DNA of 64,000 nt from Paenibacillus lacisoli. GTDB lineage: Bacteria; Bacillota; Bacilli; Paenibacillales; Paenibacillaceae. Below are positions 1 through 9,009 of the stretch, in pieces. The stretch covers positions 1 to 64,000 of the forward strand of contig NZ_JAUQTB010000002.1 in the NCBI RefSeq assembly GCF_030580655.1. Reading direction: 5' to 3'. The translations under genes were made by a program, and so were the position numbers. The stretch's first letter is position 1, and the number at the start of each line of letters is the position of its first letter. A model generated the notes under the pieces. It was not told the DNA's origin. It saw nothing but the letters and a program-made list of their open reading frames with translations, and did no database searches.

Positions 1-154
1 CTAAGTCATTCTTGGCGTTTGTATACGTGGCTGCCATTTTCAAATTGACTCAATGAAGAGTTTTCAGACACGACCTAGTTTCTCTTATCAAAACTCGCAT
101 TATAGAAACATTAATCCCTCTTTATACTTTATTAACATTCGAGATTTTTTCCCT

Positions 155-200
155 AAAAAAAGGAAGCACCTAACACTCTAAAGTGAGCACGGCGCTTCCT
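155..200 (-). terminator. Terminator after the RHS/immunity locus
   Basis: Reading the minus strand, AGGAAGC and GCTTCCT arms flank an inner CACT/AGTG stem, and a run of seven T follows. It lies about 100 bases past the stop of the 235-residue gene and suits the 3' end of the RHS transcript. The loop is long, so strength is uncertain. I see no gene in bases 1-299. Confidence 0.55.
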
Positions 201-299
201 GTGTTAAAAAAACATTCAAAAAATTATCCGTTGTTCTCAGCAAGCAAAAAAACTTAAACGACTAACTCAACCTCACATGGATCAGTCAGTTATAATCAA

Positions 300-1007
300 T
301 TATTTCTTTCTAAATTTTTCAACTAAACCGTGAATAATATCGAAGTACTCCCTAAGAGATGTACTCGAATCCTTTAACACTATATTTGTTATTGAGAAGG
401 GTCTCCTTTTGTATCCGACTTTTCCTCCAATATTATTCACAATAGGCTCCCCAAACTCATCATAAACCCAATCTGCTCCGAAGTTATTTCGGATGATTTC
501 TCCATAACAATAGCTAATCACCATAATATCATTTTCATTCGGATTGAGTTCAAGCAAATGATCGAGGATGTCTACAGAATTGGAACTAAAAAGGTCAATG
601 TTATTTCTTGCAATAAATTCTTTGATAACAGGCTCCCATGTAATGTCCAGAAAGTTCTGAGCTCTAGCCTTCTTAGGAGCGTTATCTTTAAACCACTTTA
701 AAGCATAATTAATCGTAATATCACCTATAAGTTGCAGCTTCTCTCTTAGAGAATCAACACTATCATAGAATTGCCATTCCTCTAATTGACCTAATAGTAA
801 GGCACTGTTATTGAAAGTGGTTCCATTGGAATAACTGCATCGTATTGCATTTTTATACCTAACACTCGTATCTAGCATGATGTGATCGTAGTAACCATCC
901 ATCTTTCGTGAAAAATCCCACGTGCCTGCAGTCTTTTTATATTCCGTAAAGTTATGCTCAAAAAATAATGGTAGTAAGATTTCCTCTATTTCCTTTGTTA
1001 TATTCAT
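300..1007 (-). CDS. Hypothetical cytosolic protein, candidate immunity protein for the RHS toxin
   Basis: A 235-residue protein with no signal peptide or membrane segment, acidic, and rich in aromatic and Asn/Asp residues. I do not recognise its family. Its position is the main clue. It begins 10 bases after the stop of the RHS gene, and its ribosome binding site AAGGAGG overlaps that stop codon (TAAGGAGG, then ATAAG, then ATG), so the two genes are probably translationally coupled. In polymorphic toxin loci the gene directly after the toxin normally encodes the cognate immunity protein, which binds the toxin in the cytosol. Base composition is AT-rich like the toxin gene. The immunity role is inference from context only. 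Confidence 0.6.
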   Translation of the reverse strand: MNITKEIEEILLPLFFEHNFTEYKKTAGTWDFSRKMDGYYDHIMLDTSVRYKNAIRCSYSNGTTFNNSALLLGQLEEWQFYDSVDSLREKLQLIGDITINYALKWFKDNAPKKARAQNFLDITWEPVIKEFIARNNIDLFSSNSVDILDHLLELNPNENDIMVISYCYGEIIRNNFGADWVYDEFGEPIVNNIGGKVGYKRRPFSITNIVLKDSSTSLREYFDIIHGLVEKFRKK

Positions 1008-1017
1008 CTTATCCTCC

Positions 1018-4000
1018 TTATGGAATCACTGGAATAAATGGTACGCCAGGGAAAGGACTTAATCCTCCACCTCGATTTTTGTTTCCACCAAGAGGTGGCA
1101 TACCATTAGGTAAAGGGGTACCTTCAGGGTAGTACTCAGCTCCAAAGAACTTTTTGAACGAATTTGTTATTTTATCAATTATCGATTTTGGCTTTGTTAC
1201 CTCCTTTGGATCAATAGAAGTTTCTTGCCTATTAGCAGGGCCATAATAAATCATACCCGGTTCGTTAGAATAATAAGTGTAATATCTTATTTCTTTTTTT
1301 GGATCAAATGGATTTAGTATTGCTATGCCATTAGGATTCCAACTAGTACCTGCTATTGCTCTAGCATCTAAATCACCCCTGAATCCATTCTCATTAATTC
1401 CTTCAATATATCTTTGTAACTGAGCACTTCCAACACCATTTCCCCTCTGAGATATCGGCTTTAGTTCAAATATTTCATATCGATGTTCACCAGTTTTTAA
1501 TGCAAAATCTATACGTCCATTTTTGCCACTTGTAAGTGTTACATTTTTCTCTGTAAAAGCTATCTGCTGGCCTACAAATATGTTAATTGTCAGGAACAAC
1601 CTTTGTAATTGCTTATGCGCCATATTTCCATATGCAAAACTACCAAATTGCGGCGCATGACCAGTTGGATCCCAGTACTTCAAAGGATTGTTATTAACGT
1701 AAGCATACAGATTAAGACTTATAGGATCAATTATACTACCAGTAAAAGTATCTTCGCTAATAAATCGGCCCATTTCTGGGTCATACCATCTTGCCCGCAA
1801 GTATTGCAGTTCAGTAGCATCATCCCATAACTCACCAGAATACCGGAATGGATTATATACTTTTTCCTCTTTGTAGGTGATGCTGCCCCACAGGTTATAC
1901 TTATAACGATTTAATAGTTCTCCAGCTTCACTTCGCAATTCCGTGATGTCACCATGGCCATTTGTTGAAATATAAGCCTTGGTTCCATTAGGATATTGTA
2001 TGGCTTCCAACTTCTGTCCTCGAATATAGTTAGCTTTAAGTTCTGGCTTACCATCTTTAATAGTAGCCTCCGCAACAATCTGATTTCCATCATAATAATA
2101 ACGGCTTGTGATACCATTCTCCGTTCGTTCCGTTAGCAAACCTTCTCCATTATACTTATAGTTTACTTTTTCACCTGCCTTATTAACCTGCTGGAGCCTA
2201 TTCCTAGAATCAAAAACATTTTCCGTCTCATGAGGTACGATTTCACCCTCAGTCTCTAATGTAAGTCGATTGCCTTGTTTATCGTAACTATAACTTTCAT
2301 TATCAAGTGATGATGTACTGATTCGATTCAGTTTATCATACTTAAAAGTATCTTCCGAACCACCTTGAGTACGATTGACAATATTTTTATTGCTATCATA
2401 TTCGTATGTGTAACTATTTAATCCAGCCTTATCTTTAATTTGATCTAAACCAGTTAAGTCCAAACCATTATAACGTCTGTGGCTTTCTACTCCATTCACT
2501 GTTTGTGTTGTATCTTGAAGACCGTTAAGGTAGTAGCTGTATGTTGCATCTGCTTTATCTTTACTACTCCCTACTGAGTTCATTCGATTCATAGAATCGT
2601 ATGAATAATATACATCGTTCCCAAAAGGTCCTGTCATATGAGTCCGGTTTCCATTGAGATCATAATCTAACCTTAGCGTAAGCCCATCTGGGTACGTAAC
2701 TTGGGTCAAATTTGAAGTTAATGGATCATACTGGTATGATGTGAGCCCTATGGTGTCCTTCATGCTCAATCGTTTACCAGTGTTGTCATACGTGAATTTG
2801 ACTATATCGTCCGGACTTTTCTCCTCTAGTAAGCGGTCACGCAGATCATAGGAATAATCAAATATATCTCCATTACGATCAATCCACCGTAATAGATTAC
2901 CACTTTCATCATAATATTTTTTCTCTGAAATTCCTAACTTATCAGACGTTAAGATTTCTCGAGCCAACTCATCATATTTCTTCTCTTTACTATTACCGTC
3001 TGGATCAGTTGTTTTAGTCAAATTACCCATCATGTCATATTCATAGCGATTAATGCTACCATTAGCGTCTGTTACGGATACCAATTGACCTAACACGTCA
3101 TAGTTAAATGTAGTGGTATTTCCGTTTCCATCTGTCTCTTCGATAACTTTGCCCGAGATATTATCATAGGAATTTTTAGAAAGCATAGTCAAAGAATCAT
3201 CTAGTTGCTTCTTCTCTTCCGTTTTCAGAAGTTGTCCCCAGACATCATAAGTTTCAGTCAATGAATATCCTTCGGGGTCAGTCTGGATAACTTGTCTAGA
3301 AGGATCGGAGTACCTAGTCATGTTGATGGTACCATCAGCAGCAGTAGTACTAGTTATTCGATTCCAACTATCATAGTCATAGCGTGTTCGATTACCCAAT
3401 GCATCTTCTGTCCAGCTTTGTCTGCTATACGGATCATATCCTGTTCTGCCTGTTATTACGAGGCTATCTTTATAATATCCTTGCTCGATTTGCTGCCTCA
3501 GTGCGTTCCATCGTGTGTACGACTGAATCCCTGCTTCGTCCGTGACTGTAACTGTGTTCTTAAAGTCATCGTATAAAGCAGAGACAACCTTGCCATCTGG
3601 ATAAGTGACTTTAATGGTTCTTCCCAATGTATCATACTGATAGCTTGTTTTGTGCTGATTACCATCCAAAGTGGAGGTCTGCAATCCTGTCGTAGGATCA
3701 TAAGCTGAAGCATTCGATATGACGCGGACATTACCATCTGCATCCGTTACATTCATACTCTGTTTGGTTAAGAAAGCATTCTGATATTCATTGCTGTATT
3801 CGTTAGTTGTTGCAATCGATTGGTTATCATTTTTAATCGTTTGACTAATCGGGTTCCCGTAACTGTCATACGTATAATTAACTTGTCTTAGGAGTGCTCC
3901 AGAATCACTGTCCTTCCGTACAATTAACTGAGAAATGGCACCTTGTGGGGTACGAGTATAGGCCATGTACAGTTTAGCATTACTAGTTACTGGACTAGTT

Positions 4001-6948
4001 GTACTTATTAGCCAGTGTTTAGCACTATCATACGTATTAGTTGTTACTTGTCCTTTTTGATCTGTTGATTGAACGACGTTGCCATAGTCATCATAAAATG
4101 TGCTTGTTGTTAATCTATCTCCTGTCTGATTGTTGCTAGTTACAGTACCTGTTGGAGACGTAGACATGTAACTACGGTTCCCAACCTTTTTACCATAACT
4201 ATAGCTAGTCAATTGCTCTTTTCCTTCTGCAGCTTCGACTGTGCTGTCCAAGTAATACTGAGCTGGTGTACTATCATCAATGAAATTTTTTCGATACATG
4301 TAAGTTGTGTTCGTGAGTCCATTATTGATAACAGTCTTAAAATTAGTGTTTTGTCCATAGCTGTTTCCAATATCGGATGGGTAGCTTAGTGTTTGTCGAT
4401 TGAAATCTTCCGTCTCTGCGTTCTCATAGGTGATCTGATCTTTGCGTGACAAGAGACGGTAACTCTCATTTATCGCTTCAGGACCGATATAACGTTTTAC
4501 GGCGTTATCTTCATACTGATAAATGGATTTGGCTCCCGTCGGATATTGAACAGACGTTATAAGTGCATAGGGGTTAGAAACTGCCCTCTCTGGATTATTT
4601 GTCATCAAATTAAATTTGGCATCTGCAATTTTGTACGAATAAGTGGTCTTCCGTCCCAATTGATCTGTCACAGAGTCTAGTAGTTCAACACCGTTTTGTG
4701 AATGCTTATCATACACAACAGTTTTGGTGCCTGATGTCACAGTTACCTTAGAAGTCGAATACTCAATATTAATTGTGTTACCGATTGCATCTTTTACCTG
4801 AGTTAGCAGTTTACGTCCATACATAGCATTTTGCTCATATCTAAATTGAACATTATTTCCATAGGCATCAGATGTTTGGAGTAACCGGCCGTCTCCAGTG
4901 AAGTATTGTTTTTGAGTTCCGTCAATGGTTGCCAGAACATATTGAGATACATCACCGTTTAGAGATATAGAACTGTCCTGGTTGAGAGAAAGACCTTCCC
5001 ACTCGTAATTTTTGAGCGTGTTACCCTCAACCTCATAACTTCCACCAGTTTCAAGGTAAACTCTTTTCTTCCCATCCTTAATTTCGATGTAAGGAAGATT
5101 CCAAGACCATCCCTTACCAATCGGGTATAATTGTTCTTCAAGAGGCTGAGAAGTTTTATTATAATACGTTACGTCCGTACCTGTTCCCACCTGATATGCT
5201 TGTACTGATGCGTTTGGATTAGGCGCCAGGTAATAGTTATAACCATTATCACTACCAAGAGCAGCATTCGGAGCAGAACTAATAGTCTCTTTGATTTGGT
5301 TGGCTTCTGACCACAACTCATAAGTATCCGTTACTTGAGTAACATTTTCTGGTGGACCCTCAATTAATTGGGTATCGACCCATGGCAAAACAGAAACACT
5401 ATATGCATACCTCTGCCTTGCACCACCAGATAATGTAACCCAGGAATCAAAACGAATATTTGAATACGTTGCTGGTTTTGTTACATAACCTTGGTACGTC
5501 TGTGTATAACTTCTTGTGTCCTTCGCTGGAATGGTATATGAACCAGTATAGGTAGCTACCCAAGATTTAGTACATACATAATTCGCTCCAGCAAGATACG
5601 GAGAGGCGCAGGCTTTAGTATTTTCAGTAGAAGTACGATTTAACGTAACCGTATACCCATCTGCTGTTGTTGTCTTAGTATCAGGGCATGAAGTCCCTGT
5701 ACCAGTCGCATACCAATTCCCTTTAGCATCGTATTTACCAGGTATTGAATTTGTACAAGTTTGAGCTGGTGCTTGTTTTGTAACTGCAGGAGTATACGTT
5801 CCTGATACTTGTGGAGAACCTAGGGACGTCAATGTTCCACTATAGCCTCCAGAACTATACGGAATGGAGTATGCAAAACTGTTAGTAGAACTATAGCGAT
5901 AATCAGTCACAGATTTCGTATCTGCAGGTGTTGTGTAAACTGCTCTCTGGCTAGCTGCATTATCAGCATCAGTTCTAGAATTGTAGGTTCCTTTTGTAAT
6001 CTCTTTACTTTCAAGGATAAAGGTTTCATAGTCTACACTACCATCACCATTGTTATCCACTTGGGCCCATTTATCCTCTGTGTACTTGACAGCGTACTGC
6101 GTTGTTACTTTCTTACGAACTGCGTTATACTGCACAAAATAGTTGTATATTGGATAAGGATATGTCTTATAACCGAAGTCCATATCATAAAATTGAGATG
6201 AGCTTGTGTCATATTTCCTAGTGAGTGAAAAACCCATACCATTTCTACCAGGAAGGGTTGCATCCTTTTGTTCTAAGGTAAGGCTGCCTGTAAGGTTAGA
6301 AATCGATTCACCATTACTGCCTACAGAGTAAGGCGCTTGGTTAAACGATGACTTATTATAGACCGGTGCTTTTTCCGAGACATGTGGCTCTTCTCCAGAC
6401 ACTGTAGTACTAAGAGAAACAAGACTTTTTTGCTCGTAAACATCATCGGTAACCGAAGGAGCCTCTTCTTCATTTTTCTCATCAGCCCCATAAACATCAT
6501 CCGTTACACTATTTGACCCATCACCATATACTGCCTCAGTTACTGGGAAGTAATCATATTTTTTCACAATGCTAGAATCATCAATGTCTACACTGTTAAT
6601 ATCCAACAATTTATTATCCACTTCGCTGTATACTTCAGTCGTAACTGATTGTGATTCATTACTTTCAAGGGGGACTAAACTTTTCAACGCTTCCTTAAAG
6701 TCTATATGGCTTAAATCTGCCTTATAAAAAGCAGTAAGTATCTGATTTAGTGTATAACCTTGTTCAAGGTAACCCTGCACAAAGGACTCTGTAGTCCCAA
6801 AAAGCTCAACGATACGTTGCACGGTTAGCTGATTATCTTGCACATCATCTGCAGATACTCTCGGTCCGGTAATGCCAGCAATAAGGCTCAGTAATAAGGA
6901 AGTGATTACTATGATTGATAAATATCTTTTTATCGTTGTTATCTTCAA
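1018..6948 (-). CDS. Secreted RHS/YD-repeat protein with C-terminal PD-(D/E)XK-like nuclease tail (polymorphic toxin)
   Basis: A 1976-residue protein. The start is TTG with GGAGAG six bases upstream. Residues 1-33 form a Sec signal peptide. Next come a helical region and three short SVTDDVYG-like repeats (about 125-170), then a Ser/Thr/Tyr-rich region with an EF-hand-like DNNGDGSVDYE loop near residue 300. Many YD repeats follow (about 650-1650). The RHS core ends with YDPEMGRF, NLYAYVNNNP and WDPTGH (1759-1764), the usual boundary where variable toxin tails begin. The 212-residue tail contains GRIDFAL (Asp1814), then FELKP (Glu1828, Lys1830), then QLQRY. This D...ExK pattern on predicted strands is typical of PD-(D/E)XK nucleases. 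RHS proteins encapsulate and deliver such tails to competitors. The nuclease call is inference from the motif spacing. Composition is AT-rich compared with the genes right of 10300. Confidence 0.85.
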   Translation of the reverse strand: MKITTIKRYLSIIVITSLLLSLIAGITGPRVSADDVQDNQLTVQRIVELFGTTESFVQGYLEQGYTLNQILTAFYKADLSHIDFKEALKSLVPLESNESQSVTTEVYSEVDNKLLDINSVDIDDSSIVKKYDYFPVTEAVYGDGSNSVTDDVYGADEKNEEEAPSVTDDVYEQKSLVSLSTTVSGEEPHVSEKAPVYNKSSFNQAPYSVGSNGESISNLTGSLTLEQKDATLPGRNGMGFSLTRKYDTSSSQFYDMDFGYKTYPYPIYNYFVQYNAVRKKVTTQYAVKYTEDKWAQVDNNGDGSVDYETFILESKEITKGTYNSRTDADNAASQRAVYTTPADTKSVTDYRYSSTNSFAYSIPYSSGGYSGTLTSLGSPQVSGTYTPAVTKQAPAQTCTNSIPGKYDAKGNWYATGTGTSCPDTKTTTADGYTVTLNRTSTENTKACASPYLAGANYVCTKSWVATYTGSYTIPAKDTRSYTQTYQGYVTKPATYSNIRFDSWVTLSGGARQRYAYSVSVLPWVDTQLIEGPPENVTQVTDTYELWSEANQIKETISSAPNAALGSDNGYNYYLAPNPNASVQAYQVGTGTDVTYYNKTSQPLEEQLYPIGKGWSWNLPYIEIKDGKKRVYLETGGSYEVEGNTLKNYEWEGLSLNQDSSISLNGDVSQYVLATIDGTQKQYFTGDGRLLQTSDAYGNNVQFRYEQNAMYGRKLLTQVKDAIGNTINIEYSTSKVTVTSGTKTVVYDKHSQNGVELLDSVTDQLGRKTTYSYKIADAKFNLMTNNPERAVSNPYALITSVQYPTGAKSIYQYEDNAVKRYIGPEAINESYRLLSRKDQITYENAETEDFNRQTLSYPSDIGNSYGQNTNFKTVINNGLTNTTYMYRKNFIDDSTPAQYYLDSTVEAAEGKEQLTSYSYGKKVGNRSYMSTSPTGTVTSNNQTGDRLTTSTFYDDYGNVVQSTDQKGQVTTNTYDSAKHWLISTTSPVTSNAKLYMAYTRTPQGAISQLIVRKDSDSGALLRQVNYTYDSYGNPISQTIKNDNQSIATTNEYSNEYQNAFLTKQSMNVTDADGNVRVISNASAYDPTTGLQTSTLDGNQHKTSYQYDTLGRTIKVTYPDGKVVSALYDDFKNTVTVTDEAGIQSYTRWNALRQQIEQGYYKDSLVITGRTGYDPYSRQSWTEDALGNRTRYDYDSWNRITSTTAADGTINMTRYSDPSRQVIQTDPEGYSLTETYDVWGQLLKTEEKKQLDDSLTMLSKNSYDNISGKVIEETDGNGNTTTFNYDVLGQLVSVTDANGSINRYEYDMMGNLTKTTDPDGNSKEKKYDELAREILTSDKLGISEKKYYDESGNLLRWIDRNGDIFDYSYDLRDRLLEEKSPDDIVKFTYDNTGKRLSMKDTIGLTSYQYDPLTSNLTQVTYPDGLTLRLDYDLNGNRTHMTGPFGNDVYYSYDSMNRMNSVGSSKDKADATYSYYLNGLQDTTQTVNGVESHRRYNGLDLTGLDQIKDKAGLNSYTYEYDSNKNIVNRTQGGSEDTFKYDKLNRISTSSLDNESYSYDKQGNRLTLETEGEIVPHETENVFDSRNRLQQVNKAGEKVNYKYNGEGLLTERTENGITSRYYYDGNQIVAEATIKDGKPELKANYIRGQKLEAIQYPNGTKAYISTNGHGDITELRSEAGELLNRYKYNLWGSITYKEEKVYNPFRYSGELWDDATELQYLRARWYDPEMGRFISEDTFTGSIIDPISLNLYAYVNNNPLKYWDPTGHAPQFGSFAYGNMAHKQLQRLFLTINIFVGQQIAFTEKNVTLTSGKNGRIDFALKTGEHRYEIFELKPISQRGNGVGSAQLQRYIEGINENGFRGDLDARAIAGTSWNPNGIAILNPFDPKKEIRYYTYYSNEPGMIYYGPANRQETSIDPKEVTKPKSIIDKITNSFKKFFGAEYYPEGTPLPNGMPPLGGNKNRGGGLSPFPGVPFIPVIP

Positions 6949-6982
6949 TTAATTCTCTCCGTTCGATATACAATCCTTAAAC

Positions 6983-8500
6983 CTATGGGTTAATAATTGT
7001 TGTTTTAATTAAATTTCCGTTTTTATCGTAAGTGTAAACAATTTTCTTGCCTGACTCATAAGTTATACTGATCAAGCGACCGGCGGAGTTATATACATAT
7101 GTGTACTGTTTAGATGCTTTTTTCTTAACTGAGTTACTCGGATCAGATACATTCCCTGTTTTATCTCGGGCACGAATCGTAAATGTATACTCCATTTTTG
7201 GGTTTAGTGTATTGATAATGTAATTGGTTTCCGTTGTTGTTCCTACTAGAACATCGTTTTGATAGATGTTATAACCAGCCAACATCTCGTTTCCTTCTAA
7301 AGATTGGTCCCATGACAATTTAATTGAAGTACCATTCAACACTTTAATTTTTAAGGCTTGGGGTGCAACCAATGGCTCTATCTGTTTAGGGCTATCATTT
7401 ATCTCAATCTTGACTGGCTTGTTAGAAGTACCGCCCTTAGCATCAGTCATTAATCTCCCCCAGATAAATATTTCAGAGTTCTCTGTAACAGCCATGCTAG
7501 TAGCACTGCCTGCACTAATAGAGTCAACTTTATTTATCCCGTGTACTAATGACGGTGACAAATGATTAACATTTGTCTCGTCTCCAAGCTGTCCATTTAT
7601 ATTGCTTCCCCAAGAGAGCATAGATCCATCTTGTTTTAAACCCATACCGAATGTATTCCCTAAAGCAAGCTGTTTGATTGATTTTAAACCTTCAATTTGA
7701 ATAGGTAACGGCCTGTTCACTTGGGTTCCATCGCCTAACTGACCACTGCTATTTATTCCCCATGCCCAAACATTATCTTGGTCATCAATAACTCCTACAT
7801 ATGTGGTTCCTAAATAAATGTGCTTGATACTTCGAGGAAGAACGATTTGAATGGGAACATTGCTTCCTTGCTGAGTTCCATTGCCAAATTGGTAATAGGA
7901 ATTACTCCCCCATCCCCATACGGTACCGTCTTTCTTTAAAGCAAGAGTTGTATCGCCTTTTGCAGCAATCTCAATAACATCAGATAAATTAGGTACTTGG
8001 ACTGGAGTTAACAGAGAAAAATCAGAAGAATTACTACCTATTCCCAACTGACCGACATAATTGCTTCCCCAAGTCCAGACCTTTCCCTCTCGGGTTAACG
8101 CCACACCATGTGACGCACCCGCTTCAACATCTATGGCATCTCTGATCGAAGTAATCTTATTAGGCTGGTTGTCTGTTCCACGCCATTGAAAGATCGTGCT
8201 GTCAGATGTAAGAACCAGACTTGATAAATTTCCTGCAGCAACATCTACTGCATTCGATAACGAAGGTATCTGACCTACTCCGTCTGTGTAAGAAGCAGTA
8301 GGTCTTCCTAATTGGCCTTGTGTGTTTGATCCTGCAGACCAGACAGATTGATCCTTTCCAAGAATAAGGAGATGCTGCACACCAACTGAAATCTTATTTA
8401 ATCCGTTTGAGGCTTCAGCTGCTACTGCACTAATGCCCCCAATATTTAATAAGTTTGCGACAATAACCAAAAACAAAAAAACAACATTACATTTTTTCAT
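6983..8500 (-). CDS. Secreted RCC1-repeat / fibronectin III / YD-repeat protein
   Basis: A 505-residue protein with a Sec signal peptide (about 1-28). Residues 35-370 hold about seven RCC1-type blades, seen as repeated VW(A/T/G)WGxNxxGQLG motifs, so a beta-propeller is expected. A fibronectin type III module follows (about 378-462, LKIKVLNGTSIKLSWDQS through YTFTIRARD). The last 40 residues are two YD repeats (YVYNSAGRLISI and YTYDKNGNLIKT), the same kind as in the RHS protein. It is transcribed just ahead of the RHS gene with a 34-base gap, so the two are probably co-expressed. The start ATG has GGAG five bases upstream. A surface adhesin or a partner of the RHS shell is possible. No enzymatic motif is visible. 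Confidence 0.8.
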   Translation of the reverse strand: MKKCNVVFLFLVIVANLLNIGGISAVAAEASNGLNKISVGVQHLLILGKDQSVWSAGSNTQGQLGRPTASYTDGVGQIPSLSNAVDVAAGNLSSLVLTSDSTIFQWRGTDNQPNKITSIRDAIDVEAGASHGVALTREGKVWTWGSNYVGQLGIGSNSSDFSLLTPVQVPNLSDVIEIAAKGDTTLALKKDGTVWGWGSNSYYQFGNGTQQGSNVPIQIVLPRSIKHIYLGTTYVGVIDDQDNVWAWGINSSGQLGDGTQVNRPLPIQIEGLKSIKQLALGNTFGMGLKQDGSMLSWGSNINGQLGDETNVNHLSPSLVHGINKVDSISAGSATSMAVTENSEIFIWGRLMTDAKGGTSNKPVKIEINDSPKQIEPLVAPQALKIKVLNGTSIKLSWDQSLEGNEMLAGYNIYQNDVLVGTTTETNYIINTLNPKMEYTFTIRARDKTGNVSDPSNSVKKKASKQYTYVYNSAGRLISITYESGKKIVYTYDKNGNLIKTTIINP

Positions 8501-9009
8501 GTTTACTCCGTTCTACTATCTCCATTTTGTGATTAAACTCTGTAGCTCCTTTCTATAAGAATCCTCTCAACTTCTATGAAACTTTTGAAATAGCTTACTA
8601 ATTATCAATTATTTTTATCTTGAAAGATATGGGCTTTTTTTGTAGAAAAAAGACTTTTTTGTCGAATATTAACCATTTATTAGATACACCAACCTGTTTA
8701 TTCATTAGATACTTCAAATTAGCAGTTATAATCCACCTTAAAATCAGCTAGTTATGTAGGTTGCTTAATTAGAATATCCTCCTTATTTTCTTACGACTTT
8801 ACGATAGATCGGCGATACGACTATCATTAAATCTAGAGTTTATTTTTGAAAACTAAAGCCTGTCGAAGAAGAATAGTTAGCTGAAAATACTGCCTTGTTC
8901 CTATCGATTATGATCTAAACTATCCCCTCTTCCTTGGCGTCACAAGTCTTATCTAATACGGATTAGATCACTTTTTATCGACATTAATAAATAACAAACA
9001 AAGACTAAA
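8501..9009. other. Gene-free AT-rich intergenic stretch
   Basis: About 500 bases between the RCC1-type gene and the insertion sequence. I see no convincing ORF with a ribosome binding site, no tRNA and no strong hairpin. It probably holds the promoter of the minus-strand RHS operon, but no clear -35/-10 pair stands out. Confidence 0.4.

Noticed and set aside
155..200. CRISPR- or att-like repeat at the left edge
   Set aside because: Only one inverted repeat with a T run is present; it reads as a terminator, and no repeated spacer units exist.
1690..5000. The many similar short blocks in the RHS gene as a tandem DNA repeat
   Set aside because: They are diverged YD protein repeats, not conserved at the DNA level.
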